Shown here: piece after piece, positions 6,808 to 16,431 of the stretch
How the letters are laid out: every line of letters begins with the position of its first letter
Position numbering within the stretch: the stretch's first letter is position 1
NCBI RefSeq assembly: GCF_947499295.1
Contig: NZ_CANMNP010000005.1
Location: 124,001 to 188,000, forward strand
Length of the DNA: 64,000 bases
Direction: 5' to 3'
DNA from: an uncultured Roseibium sp.
GTDB taxonomy: Bacteria > Pseudomonadota > Alphaproteobacteria > Rhizobiales > Stappiaceae
Position numbers and translations under genes: made by a program
The notes under the pieces: generated by a model
The model's database searches: none
The model's input: only the letters and a program-made list of their open reading frames with translations
What the model was told of the DNA's origin: nothing

Positions 6808-8244
6808 TCAAATGCCGCCCTGACCATCATTGCCGACAAATGCAATGCGCAACAGGTTTGTGGATCCCGGTGTGCCAAACGGGACGCCGGCAGTCACGAT
6901 GATCCTTTGGCCTGGCTTGGCGAACTGTTCCGAATAGGAAATTCGGCAGGCACGATCGATCATGTCTTCCTCGTTGGCGGCATCTTCACTGACGACGCAG
7001 TGCAGGCCCCAGCCAAGTGCCAGTCGGCGCGCTGTTGCCAGGACCGGTGACAGAACGATCACCGGGCACGCGGGCCGTTCACGAGAGGCACGCAATCCCG
7101 TTGCGCCCGATGTCGTGTAACAGACAACAGCCGCCAGATTGAGCGTCTCGGCAATCTGCCGTGCAGCCGCGGAGATCGCGTCGGCACCCGTTGCTTCAGG
7201 CTCGGCGCGCTGTGCATAGATGATGTTGCGGTAGTTGTTGTCCTGTTCAACCTGCTGGGCGATCTTGTCCATGGTGGCAACGGCTTCAACAGGGAAATCG
7301 CCGGCAGCCGATTCAGCTGACAGCATGACAGCATCAGCGCCTTCGAAAACGGCGGTGGCAACGTCGGAGACTTCCGCGCGGGTCGGGACAGGTGCAGAAA
7401 TCATGGATTCCAGCATCTGGGTGGCAATCACGACCGGCTTGCCGGCACGGCGGCAGGCACGCGTGATCTGCTTCTGCAGCCCTGGAACCTGTTCCAGCGG
7501 CATTTCCACGCCAAGGTCACCACGGGCAACCATGATTGCATCGGACAGTTCAATGATTTCGTCCAGGCGACCGATTGCCTGAGGCTTTTCGATCTTTGCC
7601 AGAACTCCAGCGCGTCCACGCGTGATCTTGCGGACTTCGGCCAAGTCGTCAGGGCGCTGCACAAAGGAAAGGGCTACCCAGTCGACATTTTGTTCCAGTG
7701 CGGCGATCAGGTCCTTGTGGTCCTTCTCGGTCATCGCACTCGTTTTGATTTCGGTGTCGGGAACACTGATGCCCTTGCGGTCCGAAAGCTTGCCACCAAC
7801 AATCACTTCAGTAACAGCTTTGGTTGCTGTGGCTTCAATGACTTTCAACTGGATCTTGCCGTCATCGAGCAGCAGGCGGTGACCTGGCTCAAGCGCTTCC
7901 AGAATTTCCGGATGCGGGAGGTGGACCCGGTTGATGTCGCCGCCGGATTTGTCTGCGTCCAGCGTAAACGTTGCGCCGTTTGCCAGCATGACGGGGCCAC
8001 CTGTGAATGTTCCCACACGCAGCTTTGGTCCCTGAAGGTCAGCCAGAATTCCGATCGGCCTCCCGATTTTCTCTTCGACAGAACGGATACGCTCAACGAG
8101 CATTTTCAGACGGTCATGATCTGTATGACTCATATTGATGCGGAACACATCCGCACCTGAGCGATACAGTTTTTCAATTATGTCTTGTTCTGAGGAAGAG
8201 GGTCCGAGAGTTGCTAAGATTTTGACTCGTCGGTTTCGCCTCAT
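6808..8244 (-). CDS. pyk: Pyruvate kinase
   Basis: A 478-residue glycolytic enzyme that makes pyruvate and ATP from phosphoenolpyruvate and ADP. Signatures are KILATLGPSS at the N-terminus, FRINMSH (K+/substrate contacts), GILADLQGPKLRVG, the catalytic VLAKIEKPQAI lysine near residue 220, MVARGDLGVEMP and the ATQMLESM segment. Length is normal. Its ATG overlaps the stop codon of the upstream DUF1036 gene by four bases (ATGA), so the two are translationally coupled. Confidence 0.97.
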   Translation of the reverse strand: MRRNRRVKILATLGPSSSEQDIIEKLYRSGADVFRINMSHTDHDRLKMLVERIRSVEEKIGRPIGILADLQGPKLRVGTFTGGPVMLANGATFTLDADKSGGDINRVHLPHPEILEALEPGHRLLLDDGKIQLKVIEATATKAVTEVIVGGKLSDRKGISVPDTEIKTSAMTEKDHKDLIAALEQNVDWVALSFVQRPDDLAEVRKITRGRAGVLAKIEKPQAIGRLDEIIELSDAIMVARGDLGVEMPLEQVPGLQKQITRACRRAGKPVVIATQMLESMISAPVPTRAEVSDVATAVFEGADAVMLSAESAAGDFPVEAVATMDKIAQQVEQDNNYRNIIYAQRAEPEATGADAISAAARQIAETLNLAAVVCYTTSGATGLRASRERPACPVIVLSPVLATARRLALGWGLHCVVSEDAANEEDMIDRACRISYSEQFAKPGQRIIVTAGVPFGTPGSTNLLRIAFVGNDGQGGI

Positions 8245-8672
8245 CGCCCACCTGTTCCTTGTTGCACGGGTTCGGTCAACTGGACTGTCCAGCTGCTCTG
8301 TTCGCCCGTGTCGATTTCAAAAAAGCCTGTCCGCTCAAATCCGCGAGCCACACAGTCTTCAATTCCGCGAATGGTGAACTCTTTCTCCCGGGTGCACATG
8401 AATGCCCGGCCGCCCCATTCGCCAAACTGGTCGTAATCAACTGCGTAGATGTAATAGTATCGTGACACCAGCGCGCCCGGGACCAGCGTCTCGCAAGAAT
8501 TTGATGCGAGGTTCCACCAGCCTTCGGTGACCCAGTCGGTCTTGTCTTTGTAGCCTATGGCGACACCGACCTGACTGTCTGTCTTGTTGCACAGGCGCAA
8601 ATCGGCCCTGGCGTCTTCACTTGATGCGGAAAAAAGCAGCACGGTCAAAAGTCCGGTCAAGGCAGCTTTCAT
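8241..8672 (-). CDS. DUF1036 family secreted protein
   Basis: A predicted 143-residue protein counted from the ATG ahead of KAALTGLLTVLLF. That start gives a clean signal peptide (cut near ADARA). The reading frame stays open upstream to 8795, so a longer N-terminus is possible. The mature domain has the DUF1036 pattern: LRLCNKTDSQVGVAIGYKD, GWWNLASNSCETL, then YYYIYAVD, and paired cysteines near FMCTRE and EDCV. Function is unknown. It is coupled to pyk by an overlapping stop/start. DUF1036 beside pyk is common in Hyphomicrobiales. Confidence 0.8.
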   Translation of the reverse strand: MKAALTGLLTVLLFSASSEDARADLRLCNKTDSQVGVAIGYKDKTDWVTEGWWNLASNSCETLVPGALVSRYYYIYAVDYDQFGEWGGRAFMCTREKEFTIRGIEDCVARGFERTGFFEIDTGEQSSWTVQLTEPVQQGTGGR

Positions 8673-9156
8673 GGGCACACCAATACGTGCCCGAGACCCA
8701 CCCTGGTACCGTTCCCCAACCTTAAACATATGCAGTCGTTCACTTTGCTGCTTTACAGACATTCGCTTTTTGCGTGGACAAGGGGGTCTTGTCAACGTCG
8801 TTAACAGGATACGGATGGCTTTCGCCCAGACTTAATCCCGAAATCGCCCCTTGAAATTTGCCCGGAAGGACGATTACCCCACCTATGAAGTCAAAAATGG
8901 GGCGGGAACAAGGCCGTTGGGACCCTGATAGAAGTTAGCCATCAACAAACCGTATACAAAGTGGGTCTTTCCTCAGGAAAGAGGCTGAAAATAAAGCCGT
9001 TTTCCGACGTGCACCCGATTGCCGGATGTTGAGAGACCGGTCCTCCCGAATCGGACGGAGGACAGATTATTATTCAGGCTTGGTTCCGGAACGAGTTTGC
9101 CGTAAACCTGTCCGCCTGCGCCTGCAGACGCCTTCAGATTTTCCACGACGCGAGAA
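8673..9156. other. Divergent intergenic region
   Basis: About 480 bases between DUF1036-pyk and the second amidohydrolase, or 360 if the longer DUF1036 frame is used. It should hold both divergent promoters. A hairpin GTCCTCC/GGAGGAC at 9040-9063 lacks a T-run. I see no convincing RNA gene or coding sequence. Confidence 0.5.
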
Positions 9157-9966
9157 ATGATAGAAACAGCAGCCGAGGCTGGCGAAGCTTTTCAGCCAAC
9201 AGAATACATACCTGGAGACTTCAGTTCCGGCCTTCTGCTGTTGTGTGACCATGCGCGCAATACAGTACCCCCAGGCTATGGCGACCTTGGAGTTCCCGCT
9301 GAACAGTTTCAGCGGCATATCGGCTACGATATTGGAGCGCGCGCCGTTACCCTTGAACTTGCCAGGCGTTTGGAAGCGCCGGCCTGCCTGACGACATTTT
9401 CACGTCTCTTCATTGATCCCAATCGCGGCGAAGACGACCCGACATTGATCATGAGATTGTCAGACGGCGCGGTTGTGCCGGGAAATGCCGGGGTTGACGC
9501 GGCTGAAAGAGCGTATCGCATCCAGGCGTTTCATGAGCCCTATCACAGCCTCATAGATGCTACGCTCGAAGCCATGAATGCGGTGACGGCGCCGCCGGTA
9601 GTGGTGTCGATCCACAGTTTCACGCCCGTCTGGCGCGGCGTGCCGAGACCGTGGCACGCGACGGTTCTCTGGGACTGTGACCCACGCGCGGTCAAGCCGA
9701 TGCTTGCCGGGTTGCGCGCGCAAGACGACCTCGTTGTCGGTGACAATGAGCCTTATGACGGTGCACTCAAAAACGACACAATGTATCGGCACGCAACGCG
9801 CAATGGCCTTGCTCATGTGTTGCTTGAATTGCGGCAGGATTTGATCGCCGACGACAGTGGCGCCAAGGAGTGGGCCGATCGTTTGGAGCCGACTTTGCGG
9901 GCAATTGCGCAAATGCCGGATTGCCGGAAGATTCAACACTTCAAATCGCGCAGCGACACTGACTAA
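9157..9966 (+). CDS. N-formylglutamate amidohydrolase family protein (paralog 2)
   Basis: A 269-residue protein of the same FGase family as the gene at 2.9-3.8 kb but a different subgroup. Motifs are LLLLCDHARNTVPPGY near residue 28, HIGYDIGAR, FSRLFIDPNRGEDD near 80, VSIHSFTP near 150 and HVLLELRQDLI near 222. These give the metal-binding His and Glu residues. It is followed by DUF1244 and gapR, an order kept in many Hyphomicrobiales. Without hut genes nearby, a role in histidine breakdown is uncertain. Confidence 0.82.
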   Translation: MIETAAEAGEAFQPTEYIPGDFSSGLLLLCDHARNTVPPGYGDLGVPAEQFQRHIGYDIGARAVTLELARRLEAPACLTTFSRLFIDPNRGEDDPTLIMRLSDGAVVPGNAGVDAAERAYRIQAFHEPYHSLIDATLEAMNAVTAPPVVVSIHSFTPVWRGVPRPWHATVLWDCDPRAVKPMLAGLRAQDDLVVGDNEPYDGALKNDTMYRHATRNGLAHVLLELRQDLIADDSGAKEWADRLEPTLRAIAQMPDCRKIQHFKSRSDTD

Positions 9967-10013
9967 ACGCCGCGAATTTGGCTTGAACTGGAAGATCCAG
10001 GGAGGTTTGCATA

Positions 10014-10310
10014 ATGGACGAACAGACAAAACTCGAACTAGAAGCCGCTGTGTTCCGACGTCTCGTCGAGCATCTGCGTGGAAGAACCGATGTTCAGAAC
10101 ATCGACATGATGAACCTTTCGGGTTTTTGCCGGAACTGTCTTTCCAACTGGTATCAGGACGCAGCTGCCGAGAAGGGACTGCCATTGGAGAAGGCGGATG
10201 CGCGCGAGATCGTTTACGGCATGCCCTATGACGAATGGAAGTCCAAGTATCAGACCGAAGCGAGTGCTGAACAGACGGCAGCTTTTGAAAAAAGCAAACC
10301 TCAGCACTGA
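10014..10310 (+). CDS. DUF1244 domain protein
   Basis: A 98-residue cytoplasmic protein. The core is FRRLVEHLRGRTDVQNIDMMNLSGFCRNCLSNWY with a CxxC pair, followed by IVYGMPYDEWKSKYQ, which are the hallmarks of DUF1244. The two cysteines could bind a metal. Function is unknown. It starts 47 bases after the amidohydrolase, with the ribosome site GGGAGG at a good distance, and is probably cotranscribed with it. Confidence 0.85.
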   Translation: MDEQTKLELEAAVFRRLVEHLRGRTDVQNIDMMNLSGFCRNCLSNWYQDAAAEKGLPLEKADAREIVYGMPYDEWKSKYQTEASAEQTAAFEKSKPQH

Positions 10311-10464
10311 TCGGCGGCACGATTGCCGGTCATTCATCGCTTGACGGACATCACCGAGTCTGGCAGGGCACACGCAATTTTCATGGAACCCGTCAGGCAA
10401 GCAGATTTCAGCCTTCCGGGGACACATTGATTGTCAAGAAAAATGAAGAAGGAGAACTAAGTTC

Positions 10465-10737
10465 ATGTCCGATCCGGGTGGAGTAGCAGCGGATCAGCTG
10501 CGCGCATTTGTCGAGCGTATCGAGCGGTTGGAAGAAGAGAAAAAGGTCATCTCTGACGACATCAAGGACGTTTACGCTGAAGCCAAGGGTAACGGCTACG
10601 ATGTAAAAATCCTGCGCAAAGTTGTCTCACTCCGCAAGAAGCAACCTCATGAGCGTGAGGAAGAGGAAGCGGTGCTGGACCTCTACATGCATGCACTTGG
10701 CATGGCGGCGCCGGCGGCTTCCGATTCAGAAAGCTGA
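10465..10737 (+). CDS. gapR: GapR family nucleoid-associated protein (DUF2312)
   Basis: A 90-residue protein. The core [40 protein letters not shown] is very close to Caulobacter GapR. GapR forms a dimer-of-dimers clamp around overtwisted DNA ahead of replication and transcription forks, and is needed for replication and cell-cycle timing. A coiled coil covers about 10-45 and the basic DNA-contact helix about 50-70. GAAGGAG precedes the ATG. It is the last gene before a strong terminator. Confidence 0.92.
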   Translation: MSDPGGVAADQLRAFVERIERLEEEKKVISDDIKDVYAEAKGNGYDVKILRKVVSLRKKQPHEREEEEAVLDLYMHALGMAAPAASDSES

Positions 10738-10770
10738 CTTCAAGGTGGGCTCTATAGCCGGCCACGACGA

Positions 10771-10802
10771 AAAAGAGCGGCCCCATGGGCCGCTCTTTTT
10801 TT
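10771..10802. terminator. Strong bidirectional terminator
   Basis: AAAAGAGCGGCCC-CAT-GGGCCGCTCTTTTTTT. A 10-base GC-rich stem is flanked by A and T runs on both sides. It separates gapR from the convergent DUF882 gene. Confidence 0.9.
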
Positions 10803-10829
10803 GTCTTAATTCGTCAAGAACCTGAAGCG

Positions 10830-12623
10830 TTATCGTGCAAAACGCACTGGAAGCACAACCACCGCAGGGCCATCGAAGCGGTCTGTTCTAAGCCCGCCAT
10901 AAGGTGCGCGATCAAAGCTTGCGGAGACGAACCGGTTGCCCGGCATCATGACGTTCTTCAATGCGCGCTGGTTGGGGTGGCTCAATGACGCAAATGCCTG
11001 GTGACGGGTGGTTCCAGCACCTGACAAAAGCGTAGACCCTGATTTGTCGGGCAGGCTGGCGAAGCCGGCCAGCGGATCCACGATCTGATCACGTGGAATG
11101 CGTCCCGACAGTGAGGGCTGTACCGGTGCCGGCCGGTCTGGATTGGCTGATTGAGGGCGCGCTTCGGACTGACGTTGACCGGTGATGGATGGCCTCAACG
11201 ACCGGCTCAAGGCAGGCGGTGTCGCAGCTGCCGAAGCATAAGCCAGCGTTGTTTCAGGCCGTGGCGCGGGTAATGGCGAAGGAACTCTGGTTCCGGTGGC
11301 CGCCGCAATTGCCGCGACAGGGTCGGTGACGGGAGCGGAGGCAGGAACCGGAATGGAACCGGTTGTTCCCAAAGTTGCCGCTGCAAGCTGTGCGGCTTCG
11401 CTGAGGCCCTGATCAGGTTTTTGAGAAGGTGCGCGTGCGACCTGGAAACGACTGTCGATGACCGCGTTGGTCGGCAGTGGCTGGCCATTTTCGATTGCAA
11501 TGCGCTGCGCGTCCAGGGTGTTCGCCACTGGAGCCGCAGTGCCAATCGCTACGGAAGGTACAGGTTCGTCGATACCGGGTTTGAACGTCGGCGCGGCACT
11601 TGCAACGAGCACAGGCGCGGTCGCCGGCTCAGGTTGTTGCTCTTCCAGTACCTTCCTGGTGGGGACCGGCGGGTTCTTCACCACGGGCGAAACGGTTGCT
11701 TGTGCCGGTGTGCTCCGCTGGTTGCCAACAGCTCCTGGACGCGCAGACCGATTGTTGTTGTCATTGTCGCCACCGAACAGACTTGCGAACAGGTTGCCGC
11801 CACCAGATGTGTTGCGCTCCTGGCCGGCTGCCGGGATCGGCGCGCCAGGCTTCGTCAGGTTCTGATCTCTTGTGCTTGATCGGCCCTGACCGGAGGATGA
11901 GCGGCTGTTGGAAGCGACGATGGTTGGGCGCGACGGTCTCTTCTTGCCGGACTTGGCTTCCGCGAGTGCAATCTTGTAGCCCTTCAGCGGCTTGCCGTCT
12001 GACGGAATATGAAGCGTCTTGCCACTTGGAAAAACCCTGGCCAGCTGAGAGCGGCTCATCTTTGGCCAGTGTCGTACCCGGCCGGTGTCCATGTGAACAA
12101 ATGGCGATCCGGAGCGTGGATAATATCCGACGCCGCCGATTTCCTTACGAAGACCGGCTTCTCTCAGCTTGGCAAGATTGACGCCAGGTATGTAAAAATC
12201 CATCGCTTTGCCGAGCGTGTGCTGGCTGTTTCTTGCCACACCTGACGAACGCTTGCGGAGCATGTTGTTGGTCGCCGGTGAACGGTAGCTGGAGACCACG
12301 TAAATATGGTCTCGCGCGCCAACTTTCCGATACACTTCCCAGACAAGGTCGAGAAGTTCCGGATCCATCTTGATGATTTCGTTGCGTCGCCAATCGCGCA
12401 AGAAACGATTGGCTTCTCGCAATCCACCTGGAAGATAGCGTCCGTTTTTCTTGAACGTGATGGATACGCGTTCTTTGGTGTGCGTGTTGTAAAGCTTAAG
12501 TGTGCGGGTCTCGGCCTGTGCTGCAGGCACAAGGCAGGCAGACGCAACAGCAAGCGCGCCTGCAATCTTCGCGGCACGTCTCAGCCATACGGCGGCGTTG
12601 AAACCAACTAACCGTTTACGCAA
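10830..12623 (-). CDS. DUF882/M15-like peptidoglycan peptidase with long disordered tail
   Basis: A 597-residue exported protein. Residues 1-37 are a signal peptide. Residues about 38-205 form a DUF882 (M15A/YcbK-like) domain with SSYRSPATN, SQHTLGKAMDFYI and FVHMDTGRVRHWP, supplying the His-Asp-His zinc set of D,D-carboxypeptidase-like enzymes. The remaining 390 residues are rich in Pro, Ala, Ser and Thr and look disordered. The predicted role is cell-wall cleavage in the periplasm. The start is TTG, with a purine-rich site upstream and no better internal choice. The tail is much longer than the usual family member. Confidence 0.82.
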   Translation of the reverse strand: MRKRLVGFNAAVWLRRAAKIAGALAVASACLVPAAQAETRTLKLYNTHTKERVSITFKKNGRYLPGGLREANRFLRDWRRNEIIKMDPELLDLVWEVYRKVGARDHIYVVSSYRSPATNNMLRKRSSGVARNSQHTLGKAMDFYIPGVNLAKLREAGLRKEIGGVGYYPRSGSPFVHMDTGRVRHWPKMSRSQLARVFPSGKTLHIPSDGKPLKGYKIALAEAKSGKKRPSRPTIVASNSRSSSGQGRSSTRDQNLTKPGAPIPAAGQERNTSGGGNLFASLFGGDNDNNNRSARPGAVGNQRSTPAQATVSPVVKNPPVPTRKVLEEQQPEPATAPVLVASAAPTFKPGIDEPVPSVAIGTAAPVANTLDAQRIAIENGQPLPTNAVIDSRFQVARAPSQKPDQGLSEAAQLAAATLGTTGSIPVPASAPVTDPVAAIAAATGTRVPSPLPAPRPETTLAYASAAATPPALSRSLRPSITGQRQSEARPQSANPDRPAPVQPSLSGRIPRDQIVDPLAGFASLPDKSGSTLLSGAGTTRHQAFASLSHPNQRALKNVMMPGNRFVSASFDRAPYGGLRTDRFDGPAVVVLPVRFAR

Positions 12624-12857
12624 TCTCTATCTCGCCGTTTTCGAGGGCTTGCGCCCATCCCGTGCTCCCCAGCAGGTGGGATTATTAGCTGCTGTAGGTT
12701 AAGAAGTTTTTACCCTAAATCCGCTTGTTTGATAATCGTGGCAGAATTGCAACGATGCAAGTGTGATGAGGGCAAAATCCTCCGGTCGCGCTGGATAACC
12801 GGAGAATGCGTCAAAAAATCGTCCAAATTCATTCAACTGTCCTTGAGTTGCCTCAAG

Positions 12858-14405
12858 TCAGGCTGCGGCATCTTTGCCGCCCTCTTCCAATCCGTATTCC
12901 TTGAGCTTCCGATACAGGGTGGAGCGCCCGATTCCGAGTCTCTTGGCAACTTCCGTCATGCGTCCGGAATAGTGATTGATGGCGGCGCGAATCAACTCTT
13001 CCTCGATGTCGGTGAGTTTTCGCACATGCCCGTCCCTGTCCAGATTGCGCATGAAACCGAATGGTGCGGCCTGCTCGAATGCTGACGTGTGTGCCGGCCG
13101 GGGTGCTGGAGTGTGCGCAGGAGCCGCTGTCACCGATGCACCGGAAATCGATGACGGTCCTTCGGATACGGCGGCCGGTGCCAGGATGCCTGAAGATACT
13201 CCAGGCTGGGTGGCGGCAGAGGCGACCTGCGGAAAATCATTTATGGTCAGCTGAGCACCATCACACAGGACCACGGCGCGGAAGACTGCATTTTCCAGCT
13301 GCCGGATGTTGCCAGGCCAGTGGTAGGCCTGAAGTAGCTCCAGAGCCTGCGGAGCGACGCCCGCAACCTGAGGCTTGCCCTCCTCGGCTGCAAAGCGGGC
13401 AAGGAAATGCCGTGTCAGGGCTGGAATGTCCTCCCGTCTGTCGCGCAGCGGCGGAATCCAGATCGGAAAAACATTCAAACGGTAATAGAGATCTTCCCGG
13501 AAAACGCCTTCCTTGACCTGATCGACCAGGCGGCGGTTGGTCGCTGAAATCAGCCTGAAATCCACCTTGACGGGCCTGCGGGATCCAATCGGGTCGATTT
13601 CACCTTCCTGAATCGCACGCAACAGTTTCACCTGCACTTCCTGGGGCAATTCACCTACTTCATCGAGAAACAGGGTGCCGCCATGTGCTTCCTGGAATTT
13701 GCCGACATGTTTGTCGACTGCACCGGTGAAGGCTCCCTTTTCATGTCCGAAAAGAATGGATTCCACCAAATTATCGGGAATAGCACCGCAGTTGACGGTC
13801 ACCAGCGGTTTTGACTTGCGGTCGCTGGAGCCCTGGATAGCGCTGGCTATCATCTCCTTGCCGACGCCGCTTTCTCCCTCGATCAGAATGGGAATATTCG
13901 AAGCAGCGGCGCGTTTGCCAAGATTGATCACACGCTCCATCGCGGCTGATTGCGTAACAATGTCAGCGAATGTCAGTGTGCCGGAGACCTGTTTTCTGAA
14001 ACGGGTGATCTCGCCCTCAAGGGCGGATGTCTTGAGGAGGTTGCGAATGGAAACGTTCAGGCGTTCCGGCGCAACCGGCTTGACTGCAAAGTCCTGTGCG
14101 CCGGCATTCATGACCGACACAACCGTATCGATGCCGCCATGTGCCGTCTGGACAATGACGGGTGTTGCGATCTTGTCTCCTCGCAGGCGTTCAAGCACAC
14201 CCAGCCCATCCAGTTCGGGCATGACCATGTCCAGAATGATCAGATCGATCTCACTGGCTTCCGGACCAGTCATGATGCGGACGGCCTCCGCGCCGTTTTC
14301 TGCTGTTTTCGAACGGTAGCCGAATTTCTTGACGGCTTCCTGTAGCAGCCTGCGCTGGATGGGGTCGTCGTCAACGATAAGAATTTTGCCGCTGATTGCT
14401 TGCAT
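12858..14405 (-). CDS. Sigma-54-dependent response regulator
   Basis: A 515-residue NtrC-type activator, counted from the ATG at MQAISGKILIVDDD because the frame upstream is not protein-like. A receiver domain covers 6-120 with phospho-acceptor Asp59 and Lys109. The AAA+ domain covers about 145-380 with Walker A GESGVGKE, the sigma-54 contact motif GAFTGA at 224-229 and Walker B GGTLFLDEVGEL. A Fis-type helix-turn-helix is at the C-terminus (MTEVAKRLGIGRSTLYRKLKEYG). A Pro/Ala-rich linker joins the last two. No histidine kinase is adjacent, so its partner is unknown. It is divergent from pepF. Confidence 0.9.
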   Translation of the reverse strand: MQAISGKILIVDDDPIQRRLLQEAVKKFGYRSKTAENGAEAVRIMTGPEASEIDLIILDMVMPELDGLGVLERLRGDKIATPVIVQTAHGGIDTVVSVMNAGAQDFAVKPVAPERLNVSIRNLLKTSALEGEITRFRKQVSGTLTFADIVTQSAAMERVINLGKRAAASNIPILIEGESGVGKEMIASAIQGSSDRKSKPLVTVNCGAIPDNLVESILFGHEKGAFTGAVDKHVGKFQEAHGGTLFLDEVGELPQEVQVKLLRAIQEGEIDPIGSRRPVKVDFRLISATNRRLVDQVKEGVFREDLYYRLNVFPIWIPPLRDRREDIPALTRHFLARFAAEEGKPQVAGVAPQALELLQAYHWPGNIRQLENAVFRAVVLCDGAQLTINDFPQVASAATQPGVSSGILAPAAVSEGPSSISGASVTAAPAHTPAPRPAHTSAFEQAAPFGFMRNLDRDGHVRKLTDIEEELIRAAINHYSGRMTEVAKRLGIGRSTLYRKLKEYGLEEGGKDAAA

Positions 14406-14593
14406 AGCGTGCTCTGGTCGCCCTGAATTGTCTCGTTTCGAGCCATTCTGGTCGCAATTGGGTAAACAAATCGTCCAGGTGAAGGTGAAAAAGTTTTCCT
14501 TTTCCGATTGCAGGGTTGGGCCTGGCACGCCTAATTAGTCAGAAGGGCTTTTTCATTGCCTGCACTTTTGGCCGACCGTTCCCGGAGACATTC

Positions 14594-16420
14594 ATGCCTT
14601 TCCCGACACCCGTATTCGCCGCTCAGTCTTCTGCATCGGCTGACCTTGGCTCTCTTCCGGAGTGGAACCTGAGCGATCTTTATCAGGCAGTGGATGCTCC
14701 TGAAGTCTCTGCGGACCTGAAGGAGAGCCTGGATCGCGCAAAAACCTTCGAGGCATCCTACAAAGGCCGGCTCGCAGAAATGGCCAAAGACAATGTGCCG
14801 GCGTTGGTCACTGCCATTCGTGCTTTTGAAGACCTTCAAGATCTGATGGGGCGACTGATCTCTTTTGCTGGTCTGGTCTATGCCGGTAACACCGTCGATC
14901 CTGTTTCTCAGAAATTTTATGGTGATGTGCAGGAACAGATCACGACAGCCAGCTCGCATCTGCTGTTTTTCACGCTTGAATTGAACCAGGTGGAGGATGC
15001 TGTCGTTGAAGCTGCGCTTCAGGACCAGCAGCTGGCGCATTATCGTCCTTGGATCGAAGACCTTCGCAAGGACAAACCGTATCAGCTGGAAGATCGCGTC
15101 GAGCAGTTGTTTCATGAAAAGTCAGTGACCGGGAGCAGCGCCTGGAACCGGTTGTTCGATGAGACCATGGCGTCTCTTTCGTTCAAGGTTGACGACCAGG
15201 ACCTCACCATAGAGCCGACGCTCAATCTTCTGGTGGATCCCTCTCCAGATATGCGTCGCAAGGCGTCTGAAGCGCTGACGGCTACTTTCAAGGCAAACCT
15301 TGGGACTTTCACCTTGATCACCAACACGTTGGCCAAGGACAAGGAAATCTCCGATCGCTGGCGGAATTTTTCCGATATTGCCGACAGTCGACACCTGGCC
15401 AACAGAGTGGAGCGCGAAGTCGTCGAGGCAATGGTTGCTGCCGTTCGCGACGCTTATCCGCGCCTGTCGCACCGGTACTACAAGCTGAAGGCCAAATGGC
15501 TTGGCATGGATCAGCTGAACACCTGGGACCGCAATGCGCCGTTACCTGATGCCGATACCCGTGTGATCTCCTGGGAAGAAGCCAAGCAAACCGTATTGTC
15601 GGCTTACAGCGCATTCTCGCCCGATATGGCAGACATTGCGGGACGCTTTTTCGACAAGAACTGGATCGATGCACCGGCGCGCTCCGGCAAGGCGCCGGGA
15701 GCTTTCGCGCATCCGACAGTGCCGAGCGCCCATCCTTATGTCCTGCTGAACTATCAGGGCAAGATCCGGGATGTAATGACACTTGCACATGAACTCGGGC
15801 ACGGGGTGCACCAGGTTCTGGCAGGGCCAAATGGTGCTCTGATGGCGCCAACGCCATTGACGCTTGCTGAAACCGCGAGTGTCTTTGGCGAAATGCTGAC
15901 GTTCAAGTCCTTGCTTGCAAAGGCTTCCGATCCGCAAACGCGCAAAGTGATGCTGGCGTCCAAGGCGGAAGACATGATCAACACCGTGGTGCGGCAGATC
16001 GCGTTCTACACCTTCGAGCGCAAGGTGCATTCCGAACGACGCAACGGCGAACTGACCTCAGACAAGATCGGCGAGCTTTGGCTTTCCGTGCAGGAGGAAA
16101 GCCTCGGGCCGGCGATCAAGCTGAACGAGGGTTACGAAACCTACTGGACCTATATCCCTCATTTCATTCATTCGCCATTCTACGTTTATGCATATGCGTT
16201 CGGCGACTGTCTGGTGAATTCGCTCTATGCCGTTTATGAGGAAGCGGAAACGGGCTTCCAGGAAAAGTACTTTGATCTGTTGAAAGCTGGTGGCACCAAG
16301 CATCATTCCGAATTGCTGGTACCTTTCGGACTGAGCGCAGCTGATCCCGACTTCTGGAAAAAGGGCCTGTCCGTTATTGAACGGATCATTGATGAACTGG
16401 AAGACCTGGATAAGGCCTGA
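14594..16420 (+). CDS. pepF: Oligoendopeptidase F, M3 family
   Basis: A 608-residue zinc peptidase, counted from the ATG with GGAGAC six bases upstream; the frame is open a little further but without a better start. The zinc motif is TLAHELGHGVHQ with a downstream glutamate in TLAETASVFGEM. Length and the AVPSAHPYVLLNYQ-like region fit the PepF branch. These cytoplasmic enzymes cut short peptides, sometimes leader peptides. The DUF3445 gene starts 12 bases after its stop, so they are probably cotranscribed. Confidence 0.93.
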   Translation: MPFPTPVFAAQSSASADLGSLPEWNLSDLYQAVDAPEVSADLKESLDRAKTFEASYKGRLAEMAKDNVPALVTAIRAFEDLQDLMGRLISFAGLVYAGNTVDPVSQKFYGDVQEQITTASSHLLFFTLELNQVEDAVVEAALQDQQLAHYRPWIEDLRKDKPYQLEDRVEQLFHEKSVTGSSAWNRLFDETMASLSFKVDDQDLTIEPTLNLLVDPSPDMRRKASEALTATFKANLGTFTLITNTLAKDKEISDRWRNFSDIADSRHLANRVEREVVEAMVAAVRDAYPRLSHRYYKLKAKWLGMDQLNTWDRNAPLPDADTRVISWEEAKQTVLSAYSAFSPDMADIAGRFFDKNWIDAPARSGKAPGAFAHPTVPSAHPYVLLNYQGKIRDVMTLAHELGHGVHQVLAGPNGALMAPTPLTLAETASVFGEMLTFKSLLAKASDPQTRKVMLASKAEDMINTVVRQIAFYTFERKVHSERRNGELTSDKIGELWLSVQEESLGPAIKLNEGYETYWTYIPHFIHSPFYVYAYAFGDCLVNSLYAVYEEAETGFQEKYFDLLKAGGTKHHSELLVPFGLSAADPDFWKKGLSVIERIIDELEDLDKA

Positions 16421-16431
16421 GGCAGAGTGCT

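Noticed and set aside
9040..9063. GTCCTCC/GGAGGAC hairpin as a terminator
   Set aside because: No T-run on either strand, and no transcript is expected to end there.
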